A stretch of 64,000 bases of DNA from Volvox africanus (Eukaryota > Chlorophyta > Chlorophyceae > Chlamydomonadales > Volvocaceae): NCBI GenBank assembly GCA_030268105.1, contig BSDZ01000103.1:2174501-2238500 (forward strand), in the 5' to 3' direction. Shown here piece after piece: positions 12,726 to 26,108 of the stretch; position 1 is the stretch's first letter, and each line of letters begins with the position of its first letter. The position numbers were made by a program, and so were the translations under genes. Below the pieces are notes generated by a model. It was not told the DNA's origin and did not search any database. It worked only from the letters and a program-made list of their open reading frames with translations.

Positions 12726-14660
12726 GGATGTTTGATTACAGCATTACTCATTATCGCCGCATTAACTTGAAGGGTTACATCATTTCGGAAAGTTCGATGG
12801 TAAGAATGTAGTACGTGTGAGCAGGAGGTCATTGATGGGGTGAGCTCGACTTGGCGGGTGTTTTATTAACGAGCAGTGCGCTAAGCGTGATATGTGTGTG
12901 TATGTGCTCTCTGGACGGGTTTGTCTCAGCTTTAACAGGTTAAATAAAGAATTGGAGTGGAGTCGTTATCAGTTGCGTGGCGGAACTGGCATGACACAAA
13001 TAGCCAAACATTTACGCTGTGAGCCAGGAATCAGGGGGCAGGTGTAACCTGGTGTGGGTACAGGGCATGAAAGGGAAAAGATTGCGCGATGGTCGGCATT
13101 AGACATTTCGGAACGGAGCTTCATATTAGCGGGAAACAAGAATGCGGCGGGTAACAGACATACGTGCAGAGGCACGTAAGCTGTTTAGGTGCTAGCGCAT
13201 CATTGCTGGAGGCACGAGGGGTTGCCATGGAGCGGCGTGAGCGACCCTGACTTGAAAATGAAAATCGCTGTGTCGCAATCGACAGGGCCGCAGTCTTGGC
13301 ACCATTCGACGACGCACGAGTACCGGAGTGCATGCCACCAGGGGAAGGCACGCAAAGTATGGAAACCCCCGTATGCCTAGAGGCGCTTTAGCCGCCTCGT
13401 TTTGGGAGTGTGCGTATGGGCAATCCATTTGTACAGCACCGGGCAATGTATTGTGAAGGATTGTTTATCGACAAGCTACGGTACTAAGGCCTGCTGCACC
13501 TGTATGATGAGACTGTCGGCCATCGACTCTTATTGCAAGCAGCATCTATGCAACGCCCAATAGTTGATGTACTACGCTCAACCTTTCTGAGGTGCGTCTC
13601 CTAACGGCAACCCCTCCGTTCTTTTGTCACGGTCACTGGTTTGTTATCTGTTTGATCTGCTAGATATCTCTTTCTCTAGTTCTCTACCCGGCCGTCACAG
13701 TGCAGAGAACAGCTCTGAGCGAGGAGTACATGTACGGCCGGGTACAGGATGCACGGGAAACTTACAAATTGCCAACAGCGAGAACGCTACTCGGGCACAG
13801 AACTGTATAGACGGATGGATGTGAACGTCACTTGGACAGCGACCCGCGGCCTTGGGATCCCCAGCATCTTCTAATATCACACGCAATTATGATTTAACCG
13901 CCAGACTAAGGCATGCAATTGGAATTCAAGATGCATAAGCCCGACCGCCTCTGTTAGTAGAGTGCATAGGTTTTGGGGGTTGCAAACAAGGCGGTAGTGC
14001 AAATGCTAGACAATAACTTGGAAGGTTGGAGCATGCATACGTTAAGGTCACAATTGCACCTTGAGCAGTGTAGGCTCATATGGCAATACCGATATGCAGC
14101 TGGACGGGACCCTTTCAAACAGCGTGAGGGCACTTTTGCCAGCTTTCGTTGTCCATAGTGGGGCATCCCAGTGCGCTATGAGAATCAAGGTCGGCAAACC
14201 TATGGCTGACGCGTGTGCGGTGACCGAGTCCCTGTCCAGCATGGGAGTCCTGATGACGGTGTTATGCTAGGTGTCATGCTAAACCTAGACGGACTCCCTC
14301 CGGCGGCATGAACGACGTACAACGGCCAACCCTACTTGCGTCCGCTGCCTGGGGGTTGCTGCCACTTTGCTCCTCTGCTATTGCATCCCCATATATAATA
14401 CGCACACAGCAGCTCAGGCAGACCGAATAACCCCCAAAGCATCTCCATATATTTATGTACACATATACCGCTTGCATGCATCCAGACCACGCCTATGTCG
14501 CTTCAAACACCCAGCACGGCTTAGTAACCTGCTAGCGGATGGGAGTTTACTGCTACTCCGCTAAAAGCTGACACACCCGGCCCCAGGCCTGAGGCGCATG
14601 GCCGCTATACCCGCACATCCAGCACCCCGGCAAGCGGGAGGCTCCCATGTAGGCAGGAGC
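12726..14660. other. Intergenic: no confident gene
   Basis: The first few hundred bases are likely the 3' UTR of the kinase-like gene. One short stretch at 13689-13809 has protein-like composition (contains EEYMYGRVQDARETYKLP) but no convincing start or partner exons. Nothing else recognisable is visible. Confidence 0.45.
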
Positions 14661-14900
14661 CTAAATCCTAATCGTGTGATTGTACCGCGCCGCTCGTGCC
14701 TCTTCTGTTTCATATAAGCTTGGCCAATTGATGACGGCAAAGCTGCTCATTGCCGCCGCCGCCGCTGGCGCAACAGCAGCTGCTGATATCACCGGTTGGC
14801 CATCACCCGCCGCATCATCATCCAAGTACACCCTCATGCGATTCCGGTCGAGTACCGCCGGCGAAGCGAACCTGCACCAGGCTATGCAACACGTAAAACA
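14661..14900 (-). other. Unassigned open frame, possible 3' exon or gene remnant
   Basis: On the minus strand an open frame ending at a TAG at 14661 reads as an Ala-rich linker followed by INWPSLYETEEARAARYNH. Its codon use looks like neighbouring exons. It lies downstream of the giant LRR gene on the same strand and might be an alternative last exon of that gene. No phase-compatible link from the exon at 15491-17095 was found, so it is left unassigned. Confidence 0.25.
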
Positions 14901-15490
14901 TGTCGGCAACTCCCCGCGCCAAAAGCCTCTCATCTTAATGCAGGCCCGATCCAAGGCAAGTACCCGCCTTCTACACCCACCGCCCTCTGAACCTTGTTTG
15001 CTGGATCCTCATCACCAGCACCTTTCATAATACCTTTTCAGAACCCTCTTCTTTTGCATTTCCTTGAACACACAAAGATGCCGGCACATGTCCTGTAAAA
15101 TTGCAGTGCGTGCAGGAAGGTACGACGCCAGTTGGATTTCTTTGAGCTGCAGCTGTCCCTGTACCTGGTACACACTACCTTGTCGCTGTTTCTACACCTA
15201 TCATTGCTGTGATTACCTGCCCCTGCGCCGCTGAAGGAAGCGGTAACAGACCACGCCAACCCTTTCAAGGATGCCTTGCCTCGCCTCGCTCGCCTCGCCT
15301 CGCTTGCCACCGCGCAACAACTCGCACAACAAGGGCAGCAGCAGCTGCTGTTGCTGTCGCCACTACTACCAATGGCCACGGCGACAGCAACGGGAATAAT
15401 GAAGCACTTACCACCCCGATTTCCATCCTCGAGTGCTGCAAAACCAACGGCTCCGCAAGCCCTGCGGCTTCCCACACCACCCATTGGGTG

Positions 15491-18400
15491 CTATCTTGAG
15501 GAGCTGGTGACACCGATTGAGCTTCCGAAGGGGCCCAGTGTCAAGTCGTTCTGCCCTCGATTGTCCAGGTGCTCCCAGGGATCTGCCGCCGGTGCAATCG
15601 ATGCAGGGGTAGCCAAAGATGAAGCCAAAGGGGTGGTGCTGTCGCGGGCGGAGTCTGCAATACAGCTGCCAAGACTCTGACAGCCGAAGGCGGAGGAGCT
15701 GACGCTCGCTAAGCCACCACAGCCGCTGAAGGCACCGCCGCAGCGCACGCCCCCAATCGACGGAACCCGTAGGTCGCAACTACGGAATTCGAGTGTTCCC
15801 ATGTAAAGGGGATGCTGGAGGCCGTCGTCCGCTGCACCGCCAATGCTGGTATTGACAACGGCGTCGTCATCGTATGGTCCTCGATTGCCTTCATTGCGGA
15901 AAGCGTTGAGGCTGCTGTGTTTATTGTTGTTGCTGCGAATGACATTGTGTCCTGCAATTGGGCTGGCGCTACTGGCGCCACAGGCGCTACTGGCAAGGAG
16001 GGGTGTTGGCGGTGTTGGGGGCCGCTTCAGTGCGAGGTTCACGAGCATGATTCCGTGGGGCAGGTTGTGTGGGCCGTTGCCACCGCCTGGGTTACGGCGT
16101 GGTACTTGAGTGCCGTGATGGTGCTTAGGGTGATGGGACTGGTAGTTGTTAAGACGGTTCGTTTCAACGGCTTCGACGTCAAGTCTTGCTTCCCCCGTAA
16201 GCACCACAGGTGGCTGCATTGGGATGTCTTCGGTTGAGCTGCAGGACGAGGGTGGCATCGCCATCGGTTGGGGTGACGCTCGGAACAGTGACATCGTCGT
16301 GTCGCCACAACAGTTCGGTTCAGCAACTCCGTCAACACCACCGTTACCACGACCAGCGCCATCCGCCGTACCATTCCCTTCGGCCGCGGTGGAAGCGTGG
16401 GGAGATAGCCACGACGGAGAAAGACGTTGCTGCGGAAGAGGATCCAATTCATAAGAAGAAGGAGCAGGACCCGGCGGCGGCGGCGGCGGTAGCGGCAGGG
16501 GTGAGGCGCCCGCTACCAGTCCTGCAGCGGAGACTGTCCAATTGCCTAACTGAGTCCGTGGTGCCTGCGGCGGGGGTGATAGCTCGCATCCGTCCGCCGG
16601 TGGCGCTGCCGCTGCGGCGCTGGCAAGGGTGGAGCCGGTCCGTGCGAGCGACGGCAACGCCGTCATCATTACTGTAGTGGCGGGGTGTGTTGTGGCGGAC
16701 ATACACTCAGACGGCTCCGCGCTGTCCGTCGGTGGTGGCAGGATATAGCCTAGGTCGATCGGTAGACCGCGGTTGTCGAAGTAGTAAGACGGCATGCCGC
16801 CGTATACCGCCCCCGAGTCCATGCGGCTTATGGCATGTGATGTCATAAGGCCTGTGGGTGATCCAGGGCCGCCACCTTGATACATAAAGCCCAGGCCCGA
16901 GTAGATACCACTGCCGCTCCCAAACGCGGCGCTGGCGCTGTGGAGAATCTGAGAGTTACCGGCGCCAGGGAGAGGCTGCGAAGTGCAGCTGACGGGGACA
17001 CAGCCACCCGGGGCGGTGGTGTAACCGTTGCCGGTGTATTGATGCATGGATTGCGAGGGTAGCAACCAGGCATATGTGCGGTCTGGGACAGGGACCTGCA
17101 GGCCGCCGAAGGGCAGAGGAATAGGAGTGTGATTTTCGACGATTATCAAAACAGCGTACCAGAAAGGGGGCGCGGACAAGAAAATACACATGGGAAGCCT
17201 GGACGGATGGATAGCGTGTGTTGAACCCAACACACATGACAGTGCGAGTGCAAAAACAATCGCGAATGCCATATTTGAGATTTAAAACTCTAAGAGAACA
17301 AGCTGCTTTCGAAGCCCCCAAGTGAACATGCTTCCGTCCTCACGTCCCCGAAGGTGTCCGATTTCGTGGCTCGCGATTTCCTTACTTTTGCCACCGCCAT
17401 GAGGGCCCGCAGCTGCCTCATACCCTCGTGACTCAGCCCCGTCACACGGAAGGACACCGTGGTTCCGGAGCGCCGGGCCATCGCGGCCCGTAGAGGCAAT
17501 TCTAAGCACCGTAATGGAACCCGCAACTGTCTGTCACATCCAACGGTGATAACAACCGTCACAGCGTTGCTCGCCTCCACGCCAATATAGCTGCTGCCGC
17601 AGGCGCCAACGCCAAATGGCGCGCGCAGCGTGCCGCAACTTGTACCACCAGTGCTGACGACACCGCCGGAGATCGCGGCTGCGGCAGCCGCCGCGTTGAA
17701 AACAGGTGACGTAAGCTGTTGATTTGCGCTAGGCGGTATCGTGGTGGCGGCGGCGGCTGCGGCGCTGCTGCCACGGTCATCCCCGACATCGGTGACGGCT
17801 TCCGTCGTTGTGGTGACCAGGTCTGGTTCCGTATTAACGTTCACCACAGGAGACGCACTACTCGCGGGCTCCACTGCGGATGCGCTTTTGATGCGGGAGA
17901 AGACACGGGACACGGAAATGCCCCCCACGCTACTCACGGTGGCATCGCCCGCGTTCTGGTGGGACGCCGTCGCCACTGCCTCAATCGATTTTAAAACCAA
18001 ACTCGGCGATCTCAGACTGCCACCATGAGGCCCGCCCGCAAAATCCGATGCGGTCTGCCCGTAGATGTAACTGTGGCGCTGAGGCTGGGACTTGTATGGT
18101 GGCGATACTCGAGCCGCAGAAAGGCCATCGGCAAACTCGTGCGCCTCCGACACGGCTTGCGACTGTGAACCACCGTCATCAGTATCGTTTATATCGGTGC
18201 CCTCACCGTTGCCAGCTGTGAGAACCGCCGGACTGGCGGCGGCAGTTCCGCCACCGGTGTCGCCACTGGCAGCGGCCCCGGCAGCATTAGCTGCCGCCAG
18301 CAGCGTGGCGCTAAGCGTCCTGCGCGGCTCCGCACCGCGATGCGATGATGGCGTTGATATCCCCCCCGGATGCATGGAAAGCGCATTGCAAAGGTCGCTT

Positions 18401-21400
18401 CGAAACTGCACCAACTCCGGAGGCCCTGGTCGAATGGCAAGGATTGCGACGCCATGGCCATCACCATCGCTGTGCTCTGCCAGCGGCGGCATAATCTCGC
18501 CGACAATATTCGCTGGCAAAATCGCTGCCGGGTTTGATAGCAGGCGGTCATCATCTACCACGGTGCCCGCAGAGCCCGGCACGGAACCGTTTTTAAGACT
18601 TCGCTGCGCTGCCATCGCTACAGCTTCAACCCGTAACGAAACTTCTAAATCCTCCTCTTCACCATTATGTGGGTCAACGCTGCTGCCGACACCGTGACGA
18701 TTTACGCCTCCAGCACCGTCGTCGGCACCATCGCTGTCTCCCCACAGGGCTGTGAGCGCTGCTGCCGCAGCGCTCACGACTTCCAGTGGTGGCCACTGCA
18801 AACCTGTGCTTGATGCTGCTGTCGCCAGCGCTGACAGCGACTCTGACCCTGACACCGGCTCCGGCGTCAATGGGAGTGCTCGTGAGGCACCCAGTGGAGA
18901 AAGCGGTGCCGGCAGGCATTTAGATTCGGCATCCAGTGTCGGTTCCAGGATTCCCCTTTCTAAGGATGTACGGTAGTAGTGCGTGAAGGAGAAGGAGCCA
19001 GCTGGGGCGTCCTGATGCACTGTCGGTACCAAGATAGACATCGGGCTGGGATGTGGCAGCATCGGTGCCGCCGTCTGTTTCACAGACGAGCTATTGGATG
19101 ATAAGGACCTCATCGCCACCTCTGTGATCTGCGATGCGTGACTGGAACCGGGCCCAGGGCCTGCACTCTGTTGCTCCAGGGCGGCAGCAGTGCCGGAGGG
19201 ATCGGCCGGTATTGGTAGCGGCGCCATGTTACCGCTGCCTCCACGGAGTATCGCCAGACCGGCCTCGAACATCTCCGGCGCCATGCCCTCCACCAGGAGG
19301 AACGATGATTGGCGAGATCCGGTGCTGCCCGCCAGACTCTGCACATCGGCGTTGGCGGCATTGTTCACTTCGGTGTCGCCGTCCGCACTAGCGCCGGCCC
19401 CCACGGAACGCCTAACGCCTTTGACACCCATGGTCGCGAATGACACGCTCGGCAGCCTGGGACTTTGCGCTGGCGCTGGCACTGGCATGGACGTCGCCAT
19501 AGGAGGAGGCTTGAGCCTATTGCTGCCGAAACCGCCGCTGCCGCCGCTGGGTGCTGGATTTGCGGCGGTGGTGGTAGCTGCATCTGTGGCAGTGGCAGTA
19601 GTGACAAGGAGTCCAAAAGCCGAAGGATTTGGGCTTGTTCGATGTACACATGAGTGTAACGGCAAGGCCTGCGAGGTCCCAGCAGGAAGGAGCTCTTTGG
19701 CGATGGCGGCGCCCTCGGCGTCCTTAGCTGTGGCTCCATCTTCCAGCAGCTGCTGCAAGCCTACAGCTTGCAAACACACAGCTGTCTCCTCAGCGGCCCT
19801 GGTGGTAGTGGATCCTATCGATACGCTTCCTCGTACAGCCGTTTGATCTAAGCTATGTCGGCCATGAACTGCTACAGCCTCTGCCAGAGCGTTAGCGGCG
19901 CCTTTCCAGTAACACAACTCCGCCGCTGTCGGTGTCGCCGCCGTTCCCGCTGTGGAAGGGTCCTTACTGCTGCCGCCATCTCCGTCTCCGCCTCCGCCAT
20001 GGCCGCATGGCGCACTGCATGGGGCGCCGCCGCCATTGCCGCCGCCTGCAGCAGCTTCCTCAACCACAGCAAGACACGTCCCTATGGTTCGGGATCTGAC
20101 CACGTAGGGAGCTCCTTGCTGTTGCTGTTGCAGCTCCTGATGTTGCTGGTGTCGCTGGTGCTGCTGGTGCTTGGAATGCTCCGGCTGTGAACCAGTTCCA
20201 CGTGGTGAAGAGTAATTGACCACCTGCCCGCTCCAAAGCATGTTCGTCTGGCTGACCAGAGGGGCGGAGGCGGCGCCGTCCCCTTCGATACCGGATCCGA
20301 AGGCACCGGCCAGGCAAGCGCCTCCAGTGCCGCCGGGAGTATTGGGCCCAGATCCCCACGGCCCAGACAGTACGGCAGCAGGCCGTACCGACCGTGCGGC
20401 ATCGATTCCAGGCAGCGCCGCCGCCTGCGGAGAAGGATAGTACGGCAACACCGACTGGAGTAGCTGGTTGGCGTTGACGCTTGCTGTTGGTATATTAATG
20501 CTATTTCTCAGGCTCAGTTGTTTGCGGAAGGAGTCGAGGCGGTGGTTGTGGTGGTATTGAATTGTTTGACCGGTGTGGCTTCGCACACTGGGTAGTGCAG
20601 AGGCGTGTTGGTAGAGGTTAGCAGAGCCCCGGCCAAGGTTTGCACTTGGCAACAGCGATGGTTCGTAGATCCCTCCTGCGGACGCAACGGCGACGGCGGT
20701 ACCGCCGTCGGTGGCGCTTTCCTTGCTTCCGCCGCCGCCGCTGGCAGTGGGCGCAGTGAAGCTGCTGCCACCTCGTTCCAACGCGAACCGATGCAAGCTG
20801 CTGACGGTGCCCTCGACCCCGCGGCGCATAATAGACACCCGTCCCACAACGCTAGCACTGCCTACTCCGCCGCCAAGATCGCCTGAACCAAGGCTGCCAA
20901 GCGGCGGCGACGCCACCAACGCCGTGGCCAACGCCGTGCTGCCGCTGCCGCGGAGAGAGTTCGCACGGCACATGCGCATGCTGCCGTTGCTGCCGCCGCA
21001 GCCAACGCCTCCGTTGACGGCGTTTACCGTACCACGCACAGCAGCCATGGATGAGGAACTAAGGGTCGGTGTTGGTCGCAAAGGCATTGCGCCGCCGCTG
21101 CCACCGCCGCAGCCAACTGTGTAGCCAGTGTCTGATTGCATCCTGCACCCGCCGCCCCCGCTGATCGGTCCAGCGTACATGGCAAAGGCAGCCGTACCGG
21201 AGTTGGTACGGGCAAAAGATGAGGTGGCGGAGCGGACGAGTGTCAAACCACCACCGCCGCTCAATGGCTGCTGCTGCAGCTGTTGCGATGCGACGGAATG
21301 CAGTGCCGAGACCGGCAGGATACCGGTTGCGGGGCCACCGATGCGGGTGGTATTGGAGATTGTAATATGAGTTGCGCATTGTAGAGCGGTGTAGATTGCC

Positions 21401-24400
21401 ACCAGTTGTTGGCAGCGGCTGATCGACTTGTACTCAGGACTCTGGTGGCGAGCGGGAGGTCGGGGAGGAACGTACGGGTCAGGAAGGGGAATACGAAGGG
21501 TAAGGGATGACCCAGTCCCAAGAACCTACGGTCTTGCTCTGGGCGTACCAAAAAGCCAGTAACGTTACTGCAAGTGGACTGTTGGAAGGCGCTGTGCCGT
21601 CGCCCAATCAACCATCTTGCACGACATAAGATACACACAGAAACACATGTACAGACAAATGCAAACCACACAGACATTTTCACATTACACGCACGTACAC
21701 AGACAGGCAGACACACACACACACACACACGGGCAGTACAAAGGATCGAAGACGGTGGAATGGGGGAATAGTGTTATCGAGTCAGACATGCCGTGGTTGA
21801 GTAACGCCAGAGGCGCTGAGTGGGATCCAGGACCCTTTCTCCGATACCGCCAATTTTTGGTGTTCGCCCTAACACCAAATATTGTAGCACGTCCCTTAGC
21901 CACAAGCTGCGCATCTTGGCGCCCCGCCCCGCCCCGCCCCGCCCCGCCCCGCCCCGCCCCGCCCCGCCCCGCCCCGCCCCGCCCCGCCCCGCCCCGCCCC
22001 GCCCCGCCCCGCCTGCCCTAGCCCTGACCCTGACATCGCGACAAACGTTTCCGTAACCCCGGAAAACCTACATTCAAGTCAATAACTACCAAGCCCTGCG
22101 CCAGCCCTGCCTCGAGTGACCGAACCACGTGGTGCGGAAGCTCCAGGCCTCCCCCGCCGCTGCCGCCGCTGGTGCCGCCACCGCCGCTCGGTCCACCGGA
22201 GGTAAATCCCGGCGCCGACGTCACCGGCGCCGGGGTCGGTGGCGGCTCTTCGTAAACCATGGACTCATCTATTAACACGCTGGCAGGCCGCAAAGCTGGG
22301 TTTCTAGCCCACCACGATGGCAGTGGCACGCCGCGTAGGTCAAGTCGCTCCATCGCTGCCACTGCTGACCACAAGCTTCCCGTTGGGCGAGTCGTGGTCC
22401 CGGCACCGACCGGCAATAACCCAAAGGAAGCTCCAGCGGCGCCAGGTACGGCGCAAAGGTTGGCGCCTTGTACTAATGGCCCTTGGGGTGCCAGCATTGG
22501 CGACGCGGCGCTGTAGCCGCTATGCATGGCCGGTACAGCCGGTACGGCCGCAAGCAATGAGTCGCGACCCAAGCTGCGACGATTCATCTCCCTACTGCTA
22601 CAGCCGCCACCGGCGGTGGTTGCGGCAATGGGAACTGGTAGCTGTAGCACGTAATGCTCTAGGTGGACGATGAGATGCTGTCCACGGCTGCGGCCGGGGG
22701 TCTCAGTGGCCGGGGCATGGGTGTGGGCCTGAGGTCCGAGGTGACGATAGGTTTTCAAGAGAGCATATGTGCAAATATCAGTCAGGAAATGATGGGGGGG
22801 AAGAATAGAGATAAGAGAGAGGGGTTAGAAAGACAAAGTGAGAGAAAGGGGGAGAAAGGGTTAGAGAGAGAAGCATGGGTTTGAGACATTGCAGGGAAGA
22901 ATTTATTACAAGGATAACAGCAATGGACTGGTCATTGCAATTAACTGAAGGACCACTGGACCATAACGACAAGATTACACATTTGCCAGTGGCAACTAGA
23001 CCGATACAAGCCCCTTACAGGATTCGGAAATGGAGGAAATCCAGATTCGGTTTCGGACGTTGCGACCTGCAAACACCCAAACCATACGGACGTTGATCCC
23101 GCGCCTCAATTTGCTAAGTAACCCCTCTGCAGCACACCTGCCCGTCTAAGGCGTTGCAAGTTGAGCTGTTATTGGTTATGGTTGTCATTGCGCTGTTGTA
23201 AGCATTGGGGCCGGCAGAGGTGCCGGTCGCTTGTCGGACAGGCGGAGCCTGCACGGCACAAACACATACACACACGGGGAAGGTAGGGACTGCCAGGTTA
23301 GTGGCCACGGGTGATGTACCCCCCTATCCTACACATATACACACGGGAGCACATGCAAACGCGCACGAATTGACGGGAAACCCACACAGTCACACCAACG
23401 AAGAAGCTCCAGAAGTCAGAGTTGGCCAACATTGTTGGCCCACATTTTCTCACTTCCTTAACAACTCAAACCTCGCCTCGCTCCCTCCATAAAGCACAGA
23501 TACATGGTCTCAGCACGCAAGAAGGCAAGGAGTCAACGCTGTCTTGCAATTTCGAGGGCCCCCCTTCCCTCTGCGTTCATTTTCCTTTTCCACTTCCCCT
23601 CTGTTTGGCTTTCCTTACCATCGATATCGTCGATGAACCGGGCTGTTGCTGCGGCGGCGGCGGCATCCCACTGATGCCCCAGGATCCCCCCCCACTCATA
23701 AGCGGTGGCACCTGCATCGGAGTGTGTGTCGGCGACGAGCCCAATTCTTCCAACCTCTCCGAACCGCATGGAGACAGCACCGTCGTGGACTGCATCGGCT
23801 GCAGCATCTGGGGACTACCCGAGCCGCCGGTGAAGGTCTGTCCTGCCTCCCGGACGGATGAAGGGCTGGTAACAGAGACGACGGTACCGGCGATGGCGGG
23901 TGCTGGAGAGCCTGAGGGTATGCTGAAGATTGCTGCGGGGGGGTTGCTGTAGCTGGCAATTCGGAGGTTGGAAGGGGTGAGGGTTCGCGGCGTGAGGGAA
24001 CGAGGAGTCATCATCCTGCGATCCAGGAGCAGGGAAGCGAGTTGGCTAAGCGGGACAAATGAATCGCCGGACCAAATGGAACAACAATATAATCTCGAAC
24101 TGCCCTTTGAAACCCTAACACCCCTAACCGCCGATCCTTATAAACCCAGAAAGACCTAAATGGAAGATCGTAGTAGGATTGCGAACGACAGCATGTCGCG
24201 AAAATGACGTGAACGAGGTGGGTGGCGAAGATGGTAGTAGGAATGTGGGAGGGGGGGGAGTCGCGAGCTGTTAATGCCTCTTCCCGGTCCCCATCCTTCC
24301 CAAGCGCTCCCCCCTCCCCCATCGAGTCCAGGTCTGTGAGGATGGATTCAAGCCGTCTCGATATGTGGAGGGTTACCCACCCTGCCAGGAAAGGCACTAA

Positions 24401-26046
24401 AAGGCGTGACCCACGCCTTAATCCAGGGAACCAAAACACCATGTAACTGACATACTAACCAGAAACCACCTCACCGAGGTGTAGCAGCCCGGGAGGCCAC
24501 CCGCGACGCCGCGGCGTCACTGTTGTGATTGAGGTGCAGGCGCTTGAGAGTGGGAAATGTCTCCAGAAGCGCTGCGGTCCATCCCATCAGAGAGTCCTGG
24601 TGAATAACAGCATTTGGGATAAAGAGTATGGAAGGCGTGAAAGGGGATGAATGGGACGTGACAAAGCACACGACAATCGACCCGGGCATAGGAACCCTCT
24701 CATAGGTCGGCAGCTGCACATTACCTGTTAGCTGGGGATAGGGTTTCTAGAGGAATATCCGAATTGGATGGTCAGGACAAACGCCTAGTAACACGACGAA
24801 TAAAACATAGCGATCGAATATAATGGAGGCAGCAGTCGTGGCAGAAATAAGGTAAGGAAGGTAAAACTCTAAGCCCCAGCGTGGGACTCGACTGAAGATA
24901 TGCCTGCCAACTCGTAACACCGACAAAATGTCCAGCTGTCCACTCAACCCTAGGCCCCAGAGACCCGATCGGTCACTGACCTGGTCGGTTGCTGCGCATT
25001 GCTGTGTTACCTTCCTCCTAAGCGTCTCCAATCTCTTACCTGGATCCAGTTAAAGCCGAGGTCGATCTCCCGCATGGCTATATTCCGCAGCTCCGCCACC
25101 TCGGACCCATCGAGGACGTCGTCGCCGATGTGATTTTGGCTGAAGTCGATCTGCTCCAGGGTCGCGCACTCAGCGGCGCCGCGCAGAATCTCCACAGCTC
25201 CTTGAGAGGAAGGAGTACGTCCGTCCGTCCGTCCGTCCGTCCGTCCGTCGGTCCATCGCCATCGGCCGGGCATCAGATGCAAGTTTTATGGTGGAGTGGA
25301 CGTCACGTACAAGGGGAAATGGCGATGAGATAAAACACACAAAACAGAATGGGAGCTAAGAAGAGGAAAAAAGCCGACGAAGGGGAAAAAAGGGACTGGC
25401 ACGACGGCTGGTCGCGAAACGTTAGGCTCTTCTGTATGGCTCCGAGCGCCAACCGAAGGTGTGAAACGCACAACTACCTATAGCTTGTTATGGATTCGCT
25501 GTCCTGGGCCCCCGGGCCCATGCGCAAATCATGAGTTAGGCATTAGTGGCAATAATAGTGGTGGCGGCTAATGGTGTGCGTGTGCGTGTAAGCGTATGTG
25601 TACAATGTGCTCTTTATGAGGATATGTGGCGCTATGGATGATTTAAGATTGCCGTGTTCCGAGAAACACGGTTTGAGAATCATCCGCGGCATTTTGGACT
25701 GCTGTATTTCCCTCCAAACGGCCCACAGTCACTACTTACCCACCGAGGTGATGTTGCAGAACGGCAGCAGCAGCACCCTCAGTCCCCCGTTGCCCGTCAG
25801 CATCAACCGCAGCTCCTTGGCACCCCGCAGCCCCCATAGCTGGTTATTCGACAGGTCTAGGTGCGTCACACTGGAGTTGCGAGCCAACCCATCGCACAGC
25901 ATGCACAGCGTGCTGACTGCACGTGCGACAGCGGCGGCGGCAATGGCGATGCGGCAGTGATCAATAAAGTGTATTATGAACTGGGCCCGGCCACCGCTAA
26001 TGTGCAATTACCAGAACCAGATAGACAGATAGATAGACAGATAGAC

Positions 26047-26108
<62 letters not shown>

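Noticed and set aside
17290..21402. Long open frames on the plus strand opposite the giant LRR exon (for example 18092-18697 and 19190-19846)
   Set aside because: They are complements of GC-rich Ala/Gly/Ser codon runs and lack independent splice sites, starts or recognisable motifs.
21685..21740. Cys/Val-rich peptide on the minus strand
   Set aside because: It is the translation of a (CA)n dinucleotide run.
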